DNA from: Ornithodoros turicata
Taxonomy: Eukaryota; Arthropoda; Arachnida; Ixodida; Argasidae
Assembly (NCBI RefSeq): GCF_037126465.1
Contig: NC_088202.1
Location: 125,750,123 to 125,814,122, forward strand
Direction: 5' to 3'
Length of the DNA: 64,000 nt
Shown here: piece after piece, positions 11,571 to 22,010 of the stretch
How the letters are laid out: the number at the start of each line of letters is the position of its first letter
How positions within the stretch are numbered: position 1 is the stretch's first letter
The notes under the pieces: model-generated
Seen by the model: the letters and a program-made list of their open reading frames with translations, nothing else
The model's database searches: none
Told to the model about the DNA's origin: nothing
Program-made: the position numbers and the translations under genes

Positions 11571-11813
11571 TGAAGAAACTCCCGAGACGAAGGACACAGA
11601 AAAAAGGAGACACACAGAACAAAGTCTCAAACACAGCTGAAAGTTTATTCGAAAAACGGGCATTTTAAGTGTTAAGTCGGGATGTTGTTGGCTGTTTCTT
11701 TCTTCGCCACTTGACGCTTAAAATAAACGCTCGTAATAAACTTTCAGCTGTGTCTGAGACTTCGTTGACTTTGTCCCCTTCTTTCTGTGCCCCTCGTCTT
11801 GGGGGTTTCTTCA
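11571..11813. repeat. Penelope-like inverted repeat
   Basis: The left arm (about 11571-11651) and right arm (about 11737-11813) are imperfect reverse complements, with ends TGAAGAAACYCCC and GGGGGTTTCTTCA and inner ends CAGCTGAAAGTTTATT and AATAAACTTTCAGCTG. The GACACAG/CTGTGTC wording is like the terminal parts of Penelope-type retroelements, but no reverse transcriptase is present. Class assignment is tentative; the inverted repeat itself is directly visible. Confidence 0.65.
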
Positions 11814-12699
11814 GCCTGCTCACTTGCTTGCTAACATGCATAACCCGCTAACCTGCATAACCCTTGCATAACCTGTTCGCTTGCTTCCTAACTATTCTAT
11901 GTGTATGTGTGTGTGAGTGATTTTATGTAGGAGTATATCATCCCCGGTCTGAATTGACTATGCCCTTCCCAGGTGCAGCTATACTGTCCCAAAATGTACT
12001 GGCTCACATATTGTACTGGAGTCGATGAATGTGCGATGGTCAAAGTACTGCATCCCACTCCACATGACTGTACGGATTTGCTAGTATACGGTTCACAGAT
12101 CATTAAGAATGTGACGCTTGAGAACTAAACGTGAAGCTGCGATCCTCGATATGCAGGAATCAAGAATTAAGAATTGTCTTCGGTTATATACATGAATGTC
12201 TTTGGTCGAACACATTAGTTCCAGAACGAGCTCAATGAAGAAATACAGTGGGTGCGACAATGTATGTTAGCTGCGATAAACCGTCACTTGTACGTTTGTA
12301 AGAGGGAACTCCTATGAGTTTTCATTGTAACAGCACGCATACAATTAGCTACTTCGCACTCGCACATCAAACAGAGACAGAACATTGTGACAGGATTGTG
12401 GCTTTTAGGGATACATACATTGTAGAAAACGAGCAGTTCATCCCTTTATCCTGTTCAAGTATGAAACGGCATTCTTTTCTCTTCCGCTTTCTCATGTACA
12501 TATCGCATAGCGTCCAATTGTGGATGCCTCCATGAGACTAAGAAACATTGTTCATACCAATAATAATGGTGCCGTGATGCTACACGTAACGTTCGTCTGC
12601 CCAGTGGCGACATGTTGTATACGTGCCGCAGGGTAAGACTGCGGATAATTTGGACCACCTTGGGTTCTTTTGACGTGCGCCGGAAATCTCTGTTCATAT
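11814..12699. other. Unassigned DNA, no gene recognised
   Basis: There is an imperfect GCTAAC-CTGCATAACC short repeat at 11829-11875 and a GT tract at 11897-11912. No supported gene. Confidence 0.4.
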
Positions 12700-13521
12700 C
12701 AGCCTTCGGAAAAGCTACTGTAAAAGGTAACTAATTTACAGTTGCAGTTACTACTTCAAAAAAGTAATTGAGTTACTGATAAAAATAGTAACTAATTGAG
12801 TTATTGTTAATGTAAATTTGTTACTACAGAGTTACCTCCCAAATTTTCAAGCACTCAAGTGGACATGTACGCGGTACATGTTACACCTGAGCAATCAGTT
12901 GCACAAAGTATGTATCGGTAAGTTTGTCCCACACCATTTTGAAATTTCAGCGTCCCCATCCTCGCGCTGAACAACCGCTTAGCTGTTGCAGAATGTGAGA
13001 TATTATTCCCAGATTTGTCAAGCTATCAAAAAAAGAAATAAAACTTTTTTCCTAGTGTCCACCTCGAACGCAAGTGGGCGAAAATAAAGTTATCATCTTA
13101 TATAAATCTATCATCTGCCTATCTCTTATTTGGCAATTTTTGTTATCCCAAGAAGGTTACTTAGGGCCTTGGTGATCAAATAAATAAGTAGTGTGCTTCG
13201 ACTACTTCACTTCCACCTCTCTATCTTGAGTTGCCGACATAATATCAAAGACTTCGACAGAAAATAGTCGTTGTCACGACGTGCGGTTATTTCTGAATAG
13301 TTGTGATAGCTCCATACCTTTCCAAGTACCGGCTTCTTCGGAACTGCGGACAGCTATGTCAGCGAGAAATACATACCGGTCGGCAGCAGGTAGTGAGAGG
13401 AGATGGAAATTGTTGCTGAAGATAGAGAGAAAAACATTACATTTGAAAGGAAAGTAAGTAGTTATTGTAGCTATTGTAACCTCTTACTAGATAGTTGTAA
13501 GTTATTTCGCAAGGATGACTC
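12700..13521. mobile_element. Degenerate hAT-like element
   Basis: The left end CAGCCTTCGGAAAAGCTAC resembles the CAGTCTTGGGAAAAG end of the element at 16645. GTAACT/AGTTAC-rich terminal zones occupy about 12715-12840 and 13450-13510. The interior matches in order the other element's block GTTACACYTSAGC followed by GTAAGTYTG (12880-12930 against 16877-16925). No target duplication was found, so the right boundary is approximate. It has no transposase frame. Confidence 0.6.
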
Positions 13522-13760
13522 ATAACATACGAAGAAGTGTGACCTTTCGAGCTGATTCGATTTTAAGAAAAAACGCAATGGAGATTTTGGCTTCACTAGT
13601 GTGAGACCCGAAACTCCACAACACTTGTACCAGTTACTTTGGTGGAAAACACCTGGAATGATGCCGCCAATGAAGAGGGTGATGATGACGATGATGATGC
13701 TTAGTGGTGGTGGTGATTCCGACAGAAAACAATTGCAATTGAAGTGTGAATATTCAATAG

Positions 13761-14421
13761 AATTATCGATTGCTCAACATAAGCAAATTTGACGAACAGG
13801 CCAAGACAGCTGTTCATATATCGCGCGCTCGCTTGGCGCAACAAATGGATACCAAGTTGGTGATCCTTTCAAAACCAAATCAAGAGTATACCCTTGGGAG
13901 AGTGTATATTGTGACATGGGCTAAAACAGAAACATATAAAGCAGCGAAGTGTTTTCGAATGACCAGTTCGGAGGCGGTGGCCCGCGAAATAGATCGAACG
14001 CTAACCGATTTGTAGGTACCTCCCACGAAATCCCCATCATGAAGAACTGGAAATAAATAAAAAAAGAAAAAAACAAGCCAAACTTCGCAGAGACGCCAGC
14101 TATATTGGCTCGGCTGTGTCCAGTTCTTTTACTCCCGTTTCCTCTTCTGTCTGTAGTGGCAAAAAGACCGAGAATAATAACACCACAGTGCGCCAGAGGT
14201 CGAAAAGAAATCGCGCACGGGCGAAACTGATGACCGAAGTCAGAAAAGATCGAGGTGAATTCGTCCATGAAATGAACGCGAAGATTTGCCTCTTCATCAC
14301 TGACAACGTACTCACAAAGGAACGGCATGTCTGCGTGGGAGCAAGGAACCTACATGGAGATGGAACAAAAGATGCCGAGTCGACAGCGCTCGGACCAAGA
14401 ACGCCACTGACCGCCGACTGA
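13761..14421 (+). pseudogene. Possible two-exon gene remnant, function unknown
   Basis: A frame from 13761 reads through EYTLGRVYIVTWAKTETYKAAK and ends at TAG 14013-14015. A second frame from about 14091 runs to TGA near 14419-14421, with a basic stretch RQRSKRNRARAK and KERHVCVGARN later. A GTAGGT donor-like site at 14012 and a TTCGCAG acceptor at 14084-14090 would remove 79 bases and join the frames in phase (TT|A, Leu). There is no ATG start in the first frame, so an upstream exon or decay must be assumed. The first part loosely resembles a chromatin-type beta-barrel domain and the second the start of a BEN domain as found in arthropod proteins. That resemblance is from memory and weak. 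It could also be chance. Confidence 0.25.
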
Positions 14422-16644
14422 CTGATGGTGGTCGTACACTCGTGCGTGAAGAGTTGTACACAAGGAATGACTGACTGCGATCTCGTATCCAAAATCGGTA
14501 ATGACTCGGAGTATTGAAAGCATAATGAGGGCTACAACAGACAAATGACATCGAACATTTAGCGAGTGAGTGAAAATAAAGTGAAACTAACGTGGATGCT
14601 AATCTTTCTGTTTTTATGTGGGCCAGTCCATGTTGGTATAACGCTGGCCAAGCAGGGGTCGCGGTGACCTCCATAATTCCACGACCGGCGTAAATGATGA
14701 GGGCAAACAGAAGGTAATCTTGCTTGAAAACTCAACATTTCTAACAATCGATCCTTGAGCAATGTGCTGCCATGGTTGGAGATGTGGGTTTTCATTAACA
14801 TCGACACGCGATACGTCATGTATATGAATGTATAGGGTCCTATAGTACTAAGTGCCTTTCATGATGCAAGGACAATATAAATTGACGCCGCTGACACATT
14901 TCAAGACGTAAGCTGTGTATATCAAATTCGCATGGAGTTATTTAGTTGGTGCGCGCACTTCGAAATGTTAAAGCGAGACTTCGCAAGGATTGGAAAAAAG
15001 AAAATTAAGTGAGCATCATACCGAACACGGGCCCCTCACTTGATACCGAATACAGCGTTTGCATTCATTTTGTGCGAGTAATTAATTCGTAAATGATGAC
15101 AATACCAAACCGAAACGAAAATGCGAAGCGCACAGCGGTTCGCCCGGAGGAAGAAACTGTGACGTCACCCAGCATTGTCGTCTGCTATGCGAAGCTTGCA
15201 TTCTTCCATGCTGGATGACGTCAGCAGTGTTGCTTTCCGCGCCCTCTTGCTTCACAGAGGTGAAGCGCTCACTTCGTAATAATTCGCTCAAGTACAATCT
15301 GCGCACTTTGAGAACGCGATATTTCGTATGTACGATGTTCCTGACACCCCAAGGGTTACTGCTATGTCACATTCTTTGTGGTGATTTTGTTCCGGAGTCC
15401 CACTTTAAGAATTTGCGCGACCAATTATACACAAAGTGAGTATAGCCACAGTAATGTCTACACCAGTGTCAAAAATGGTTCCCAGGCTTTTCTCGAACTA
15501 ACCAACAGATGAACGTAACTGTATGAGGGACGTATCCGTACAACAGGAAAAACACACCGGCACGCCTCCTGATTCATTGTCACACGGACCCACCCTCCTA
15601 TTGTGGTGTAGCGAATCTTTCTGGGGACAAGGACGGAAATGGCCTTCGTTGTTATGATAATCGTTCGCGCACCCGAATTCCGTGAAGAAAGGCTCGGGTG
15701 GGAATCCACTTCCATACTACTGGGCAGATGTGCCAGCGTGACTAAAACAAACTGAACCATATCGCAGGCAGACGTTACAATAAGGTGCGGAATATAGTGT
15801 CTACCAGCGTTGACTGGCTCACTTCAGCGTGCCGCAGCCGTACCGCTCCCGACAGGGTTGGTGCTCTCGCTTTGGGGATGGTCGAGGTCGGGACTCGCAC
15901 AAGATGACAAATGGCGGGTTTGGAGCGTATTATAGGATGACGTCAATTGTGTGCTCCAGTGTTTACCAATCTGGGTAACGCATGGAAGGGGCTTTCAGGG
16001 CGAAGCAAATTGTTTGCTTTGTCTTCCGGCCAGGCTCCACTTGTCAGCGCGGCTTCCCGTTGGTTGCAGGGAAGAGCTGATCTGAAAGGATAACACAACG
16101 CCCCCTACCATGTGGAAGATTGTATTCCGCGATATTTGGGAATGACATTGCGTTATCTGATGCATTTGTAATCCGTGAGGCGCTGAGTGCTGAGATATTA
16201 ATGTGAGAGTATGTACACTCAACCTCCTTTGCATTTCATGTGCTCGAGAGGTGTGAACAGATGGTACGGGATGAAATCAGGTGTGCATCGAAACGTGGCA
16301 CTATAATGTCCTTCGCAGTTCTGGAGGAGAAAACATCAGACTCTTAGTAGTTTATTGCTGACCCTAGGGAGTATCATGGAAATAATATTCTCAGTTTCAT
16401 TCATTAGCTTCCTTCTAGACTCGACGATGTTTTTGTCAGGTTTGCTGTTTTGATAAGATTGCTGTATCCGAATGGTTATTATATATACGATATGCGATAC
16501 TACTCCATACTATACTCCATAGTATACCATGCGATACTACTACATCCGAAATATGCGATACTACTACATGAATGACGATGGGTTGAGGGAAACGTGCAGA
16601 GATGGATGAGAAGATTGGGAAGCAACCCTTTGGAACGTGCGTGG
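14422..16644. other. Unassigned, probably repeat-derived DNA
   Basis: No supported gene. 14930-15430 reads like old dispersed-repeat sequence with two TGACGTCA-like sites (about 15161 and 15217) but has no pair within the window. The repeated phrase GCGATACTACT... with CATAC at 16490-16570 is a local short tandem. No RNA gene seen. Confidence 0.4.
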
Positions 16645-17486
16645 CAGTCTTGGGAAAAGTTACTTGAAAAAGGAACTGAGTTAGAGTTACAGTTTGCAAG
16701 CGAATAAAGTGGCTAAGTTACAAGGGCAGTTAGTCTCTACAAACTGTAACTCTATAGTTAAGTTACGTAACAAATAACTTAGTTGTTTACAGTTACTTTC
16801 CAAAGTGGCGAAAAGGACCCAACAAAGGTTTATTCTAAATTCTTCACTATAGTGCAATGTCAACAACTTGTGCAGGTTACACTTCAGCGATAGCTGCTAC
16901 CCAAAGTTTGTCTCTGTAAGTCTGCACGGCAGTATTCCAAAGCGTCCCTATACCAATACCGAACAGCCCCTCAACTGGGGTACTAGACGAGACAAATGCT
17001 TGTTCATTGCACGTAGGAGCGGCGATCACACGGAAATGTTTTCTTATCATCAGTGTAATGGTTCCGTTTTATGCTGTACAATTCCAAAATCAACTTCAAT
17101 TTCAGCCCCTTGGCGACGCCGTGAGCGTTGTACGTCTGTGCGAGGGCGTAGTGAGGGCGCGTAGTGTGGTATGGTGAGGCGTCACCACGCGTTGAGTCAA
17201 GTTGCGGGCCTCCTCGCTGAATGCTTTGATAGGTGCACCGTTTCTACATACCCTTTCTTTTCGTACTATATGGGCAGCTGTGAGAGCCACGAATAACAAG
17301 CAGCAACGTACGGGTGGAAAAAGAAAATGCGAAACCCTAGCTACCGTAGCTAATTACTGAAAAACGTAACTCGTTACAACTGACAGTTAGTTTCTTAAGG
17401 AGAGTAATTAGTTACAATTAGTAGTTACTTTTCCAGTAACTATTACCATAACTAGTTAATTCCAACCAAGTCACTGCCCAAGACTG
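16645..17486. mobile_element. Nonautonomous hAT-type transposon with 8-bp target duplication
   Basis: The left end CAGTCTTGGGAAAAGTTAC and the right end read inward, CAGTCTTGGGCAGTGAC, share a 10-bp perfect terminal repeat. The flanks are GTGCGTGG (16637-16644) and TTGCGTGG (17487-17494), 7 of 8 bases identical, which is the expected hAT target duplication. Both subterminal zones are packed with GTTAC/GTAAC motifs. The length is 842 bp and no transposase frame is present, so it is a nonautonomous derivative. It is related to the element at 12700-13521. Confidence 0.88.
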
Positions 17487-17563
17487 TTGCGTGGGAACCG
17501 GCGAACTCGTAAGATAATAACTTTGTGTTGCATGATACATGGAACATAATGAGGCTTGTGCAC

Positions 17564-17779
17564 TGACGTCACGTTTGGTCACGTGACGTGGGAAAACATA
17601 TTGCAGCGCCGGAGTCACAGTAGGAGGGCATGCCGTGCCTTGCTGCGGTATGCGTGCCATTACGAGAGGAAACTGTAAAAACACACGCTGGTACCTCATG
17701 ATGCCTGTGACGGCCACGCATCCCAACGTTTTCCCATGTCACGTGGCTCAATGGCGGTCAAAGGCTGCGCGTGACGTCA
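17564..17779. repeat. Imperfect foldback bounded by TGACGTCA
   Basis: The stretch opens with TGACGTCACG (17564) and closes with CGTGACGTCA (ending 17779). Inside, GTCACGTGACGTGGGAAAAC (about 17578-17597) pairs with GTTTTCCCATGTCACGTGG (17738-17756), and GGCATGC/GATGCC blocks pair nearer the centre. Each end contains a perfect CRE-like palindrome. It is probably a small inverted-repeat element. Confidence 0.65.
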
Positions 17780-19017
17780 TGTGTAGGGGACTCATTAGGA
17801 GGGGTAATAAACCTTCGATGCGAGCCTTGGAAAAAATAAAAACAATACGTCACACAAAAAGTCTGTTCCTAATAGACCGGGCGGCCTTTTTATTTCACTC
17901 CTAAAAAATTGGTGAACATGCAGCATCGAATTCTGAAGTAACCATATGGCTCATATCGGCTTCACCACTTGCTTCGAGGCCTTGGGCCCTGATTGCGCAC
18001 CATGCAGATGCAGGCGTGCACTGCAACCCCCAGACATTTTCAGTGCCCACCACTTCACTTTCCGACATTCTCTCGCAGCAGTCCAGCGCAAGTCCAATGA
18101 AACCAGATTGTGGCCTCCTCCTGTACTTAGACTCGGAATCCCTCAGAAGTTCTCCTCCAGGAAATAAAGAAAATTGGAAGGAAGCAGAGAACCCCTTCGC
18201 ATCCCATCGCGTACCCGGATCACGTACGGGCTAAAAGAGAGACACGGGTTGAATACATCCTCTGGTCCAAATGGATGGCTCGGGAGGAAGCAGCGATGGA
18301 TGTGCGTGTGCGGATATAACAGCGTTATTCAGCCCGCATCGCTTTTAGATTTATACGGCGCGCGGCCATTTTGAAGATCAAGCTCGCCTTTCGTTTCTTC
18401 TTCTTCTTTCTTCCTTTTTTTTTCTCTCAATTTCAGGCACGGAGACCCGCAAATGGGAACGCCGCGCGACCGACAGGGCTCAGAACCCGAGGAGGGGCAC
18501 CGCATCGGGAAGCTGTGTCGCACATACTAATGCGACGGCCGCTGGTTACGATTTGTGCAATTCGCCATGCCGCACCAATTGTGTTTGCTCCAGATGCAGA
18601 CGGTATATGTGTATGCGTACGACTACAGGGACAGTGACGGGTGCGTGACACGTGGCCTGAGTGATAAATGTGAGGACGGAGGATGAGGATAGAGAACCGA
18701 AGGAACATGCGTGGGTACCAGAGTTTGCATTGGTGGTGAAAGGCAAGCGGTTGTCGGGTGGGAAAGGTGACAAAGTGTGTCAAGAGATGCAGATATCGGA
18801 GGCGCATCAGAAAAATTAAACTACAGGCCCTTTGGAATGACATCTGCGGTCCAGAAAATTGATTTTTTTCCCCGCTACATCGTTACTGTTTTTTCCGTTT
18901 TCTTTTTTTTTTTTTTTTTTAGGTACCATGGACCTGTGTTAAAATGCGAGTCATATGTAGGTATTTTGCGCTCTGCTCGTGTTCTTAATTAAAAGGGGTA
19001 TGCAGAGGATCAATGTA
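17780..19017. other. Unassigned DNA, no gene recognised
   Basis: Contains poly-T/pyrimidine tracts at 18392-18430 and 18900-18921. Open frames near 18370-18840 are low-complexity or shadows and have no domain. Confidence 0.4.
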
Positions 19018-19193
19018 CAGTCAAACTCCTTTACAACGAAACTCAGGGGACAGCAAAAAAAAATCGCAGTAAAGGTATTTTCGTTAAAACGGATGTCCAT
19101 TATTGGACCTATAGGGCTCCAGCGGGACCGCAAAAAAATTTGCTGCAGTGGTATTTTCGTTAAAAAGGTGTTCGCTATAAAGGAGTTTGTCTG
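19018..19193. mobile_element. pogo/Tigger-like MITE
   Basis: TA at 19016-19017 and 19194-19195 flanks a 176-bp element. The left end CAGTCAAACTCCTTTACAAC and the right end read inward, CAGACAAACTCCTTTATAGC, match at most positions over about 24 bp. Two internal copies of GGTATTTTCGTTAAAA (about 19075 and 19151) are visible. It has no coding capacity. The TA target and CAG termini fit the Tc1/mariner-pogo group. Confidence 0.8.
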
Positions 19194-19195
19194 TA

Positions 19196-20037
19196 TTCAG
19201 CCATATGGTCTGCAACATATATTAATACAGAAAACGACTTGTATAATGCTAGTCTCTGTAAGTACAACAGCAATAGACATCCGCGCGTTATGTAAACATT
19301 GCAGCGACTGAAGCGTCACAGTGGTGGGCGTCGGTCGCACGTAGAACTATTCGCGTGTGCTGGCGGCTTTAATCACGTGTGTTAGTTTTGCCCACCAGTA
19401 GGCAGATCACGTCACAATCACGTAGTTCTCGGGGAACTCTATTGCCAGCATTATTGCGGAGTGTATTGTATATAACTTTAGTGTACATGTGCCAGGAGCG
19501 TTTGTCAAGCACTCTATGAAGAGCTCATCATCGTCCCCTTTTTGTGTGTGTGTGTGTGTGTTTTTGCACCTGACACCATCATTTGTGGAAATAAGTCAAT
19601 AAAATTAAAATAAAAACAAGAACCGGAACCTCCTAGTCTAAGACGTCGCAGGAATAAGACGGCTGGCTATAAAACGTTTTGCGAATAACATTCTGTGTGT
19701 GTGTGTGTGTTCAGAATTTCGTTTATTTCTTATTGTTGTCATCCCTCTCTCATCCCGTCCAGAAAAGCAATGGGGGCAGCTAATGTGGTGAATGGCCCAC
19801 CGCAACATCAACCAACTGTACATATGTGTGTGTGTTGTTGTTATATTTGCCATTGCTAAATTTCATGCCGTTGTTGTTTGCATTACAAGTGTCCGTGCGC
19901 CTATACAGAATACAAGGATGCTTCTAACGTGGATGTGTGGTTGTAGAATCCTGTGGTGCTATGGTGCTATACTCGTTGAATGCACACGCACCAATATTAA
20001 TGGGGAGTGATTGAGTGAGCGAAAATAACATATAAAA
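19196..20037. other. Unassigned DNA with TG microsatellites
   Basis: TG/GT runs lie at about 19542-19561, 19694-19710 and 19823-19834. No gene is supported. Confidence 0.45.
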
Positions 20038-20135
20038 AAATTGCTCTAAAAATAATAATAAATAAAATAATAAAAATATAATAAATAATAATAAAATAAT
20101 AAAAATAATAATAAAAAACATTATAAATAAATCTA
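20038..20135. repeat. AATAATAAATAA-type low-complexity block
   Basis: Almost pure A/T with irregular AAT, AATA and AAAT units over about 95 bp. It could be an expanded retroelement tail; no element body is recognisable before it. Confidence 0.8.
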
Positions 20136-21277
20136 CGTGGATACCCGTTACTCCATATATCGCTACCTGAATACAGCTAACCTAAATAACACTTATCAAT
20201 GTGAATAGCGACAGCTAGGTTTACACACAACGCACCGCTAAACTGCGCTTAAGCACATGTCGGTGTACCGTCAGAAATGCAGATAATGAAGAAATGCTGG
20301 AATCAGCTGTGACGCGGAAAAGAGCAAGAAAGGGGTCGAGCCGAATGATAGGTCAGCCATGTCAGCTTGATTAAAGGTGGCGCTCCATCAAGCGAGTACA
20401 AGGACGGCGCCGGCGCCATTATTGGACCAGCCTTCTTGAAGACAAATGACTGCTGCGGAACAAAAACAACCGTCTGGTCTTACAAGGAGGCACATTATAC
20501 AACGAACCGAAGCATCTGAAAAAGAAATACTAGTAGTTCCTCTAACGGGACGGTACAGGACGATATATGTACGTTTCGCAGACGGAATAAATGTTGGGTA
20601 TTGAAGGTGGTATATATACCATTGGTAAGGAACCTAGGCACGTGGGTATACACCATTTGTCTCCTAGCAGGGGAGGATTTCAACTGGAAATATCAGTGTC
20701 GCCATTTTTCGGGGTTGCGACAGTTGAAGGCAATTTTGGAGGCTGTAGATCATTTCGTCTCACGACGTCCCTTGTTTCTCAGCTGCAGTCCACGAAACCC
20801 AATTCCTGGAAGCTGTGGATGAGCACTTGAAGGTTATGAAGTTAATTTATATATGACTAATCGGTTTCGAACGCACATTGAGTGCCCAATTTTTCACGTA
20901 TGACGAGTTCCCGTTTTGATGAAAACGATAACTTCTCATGGGGACGCCAGGAGGTGACCTGAGTACGACAGGACCCTGAGTACCCTGAAGGACCCTGAGC
21001 CCTGAGTACGAACCCAGGTTCAGTTTTCTATCCTTCCACCAGACACGCTGAGATCGGTGTCGGTAAGCTCCCAACCCGGGAGTACTTACTCTGCTGCTTT
21101 TTATTCGATGGATTTCGTCCACCAGCTCGCATGCCTATATGCTACTTTATGAATCATTTTCCCGCCATCAAAGCTCGCTCAGGGAGCAGCACGGATGCAT
21201 GCCTTCGATAAGTTGATAACGAAACTCTCATTTAACTGATAAGACATTATTTAAGGCAACCTCTCAATTGCCGTCTT
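20136..21277. other. Unassigned DNA, no gene recognised
   Basis: There is a short local repeat of CCCTGAGTAC-like units at 20957-21010 and a GGTATATATACC palindrome at about 20608-20619. Nothing else. Confidence 0.4.
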
Positions 21278-22010
21278 GCTGAGGATGTCGAACCGAAACC
21301 TTTTTCGTTCCAGATTTCGTTTCGGTTCAGATAAAACGGTTCAAATCCGGTTCAGCTCCGGCGTAAAAAATGACGGTTCCGAACCGGTTCGAACCGGTTC
21401 AGTTTCACATGGCGTACGGAGAGTTGCCGGCAGCGAAAATAAGCCCGCTTATTCTCTCCAAGATGTCAAACAAAGGGAGAAAAAAAACGCGAGGTTACGA
21501 AGTCCCACCCAGTGGCTTAGAGAGAGAGAAAAAAAAAAAAAAAGCGAGTCCGTCTTGCGCTCTGGCACATTGTTGTGAGGTTGATGTGATGTGATGTGAT
21601 GTGATGTGAATAAAGAAAAAAATGGGGATGTAAGTTTCGACGAAGTCAAACTGGCTACCCCAGTACACTTAATACAGAAAGTTCAATCTGATGATGAGAT
21701 GATGAAAACGCAAAAGGATGAGGATGTGAGGTTCGTGCACAGATAACTACAGTGTTTCATATACCTAAACACTGGTGGATGCCACGTATTGTACACTTGA
21801 GCTGTTGCGGTATGTGCTCTTGAGGTTCAAATAGCTGAATTTTCCACTTGAATCAAAAACTGAAAACAATTTATTTATTCGGTTTCAGCATGTCCTTCTT
21901 CTTTTCCTTTTTTTTTTCTCGGTTTTCGTTCCATTCCGGTTCGCCCATAACATTTTTTTTTTCTGTTTTCCTTTTTGATTTTCGGTTCGCTCCGGAACCC
22001 TGGTTTCTGG
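21278..22010. repeat. GAACCG/CGGTTC-rich repeat split by a nested insertion
   Basis: The left part (21285-21405) has at least eight GGTTC or GAACC units, including CCGGTTCGAACCGGTTC. The right part (about 21870-22005) is T-rich with CGGTT(T/C) units. Between them lie unrelated sequence and the dispersed repeat at 21583-21700. I infer that an older element was opened by a later insertion; the two parts being one element is not proven. Confidence 0.55.
21583..21700 (+). repeat. Dispersed repeat with (GATGT)n start, copy 1
   Basis: Five GATGT units lead into AATAAAGAAAAAAATGGGGAT, then CGACGAAGTCAAACTGGCTA and a GATGATGAGATGATG end. The same order occurs at 36789-36917. It is likely a retroelement 3' end; family unknown. 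Confidence 0.75.
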
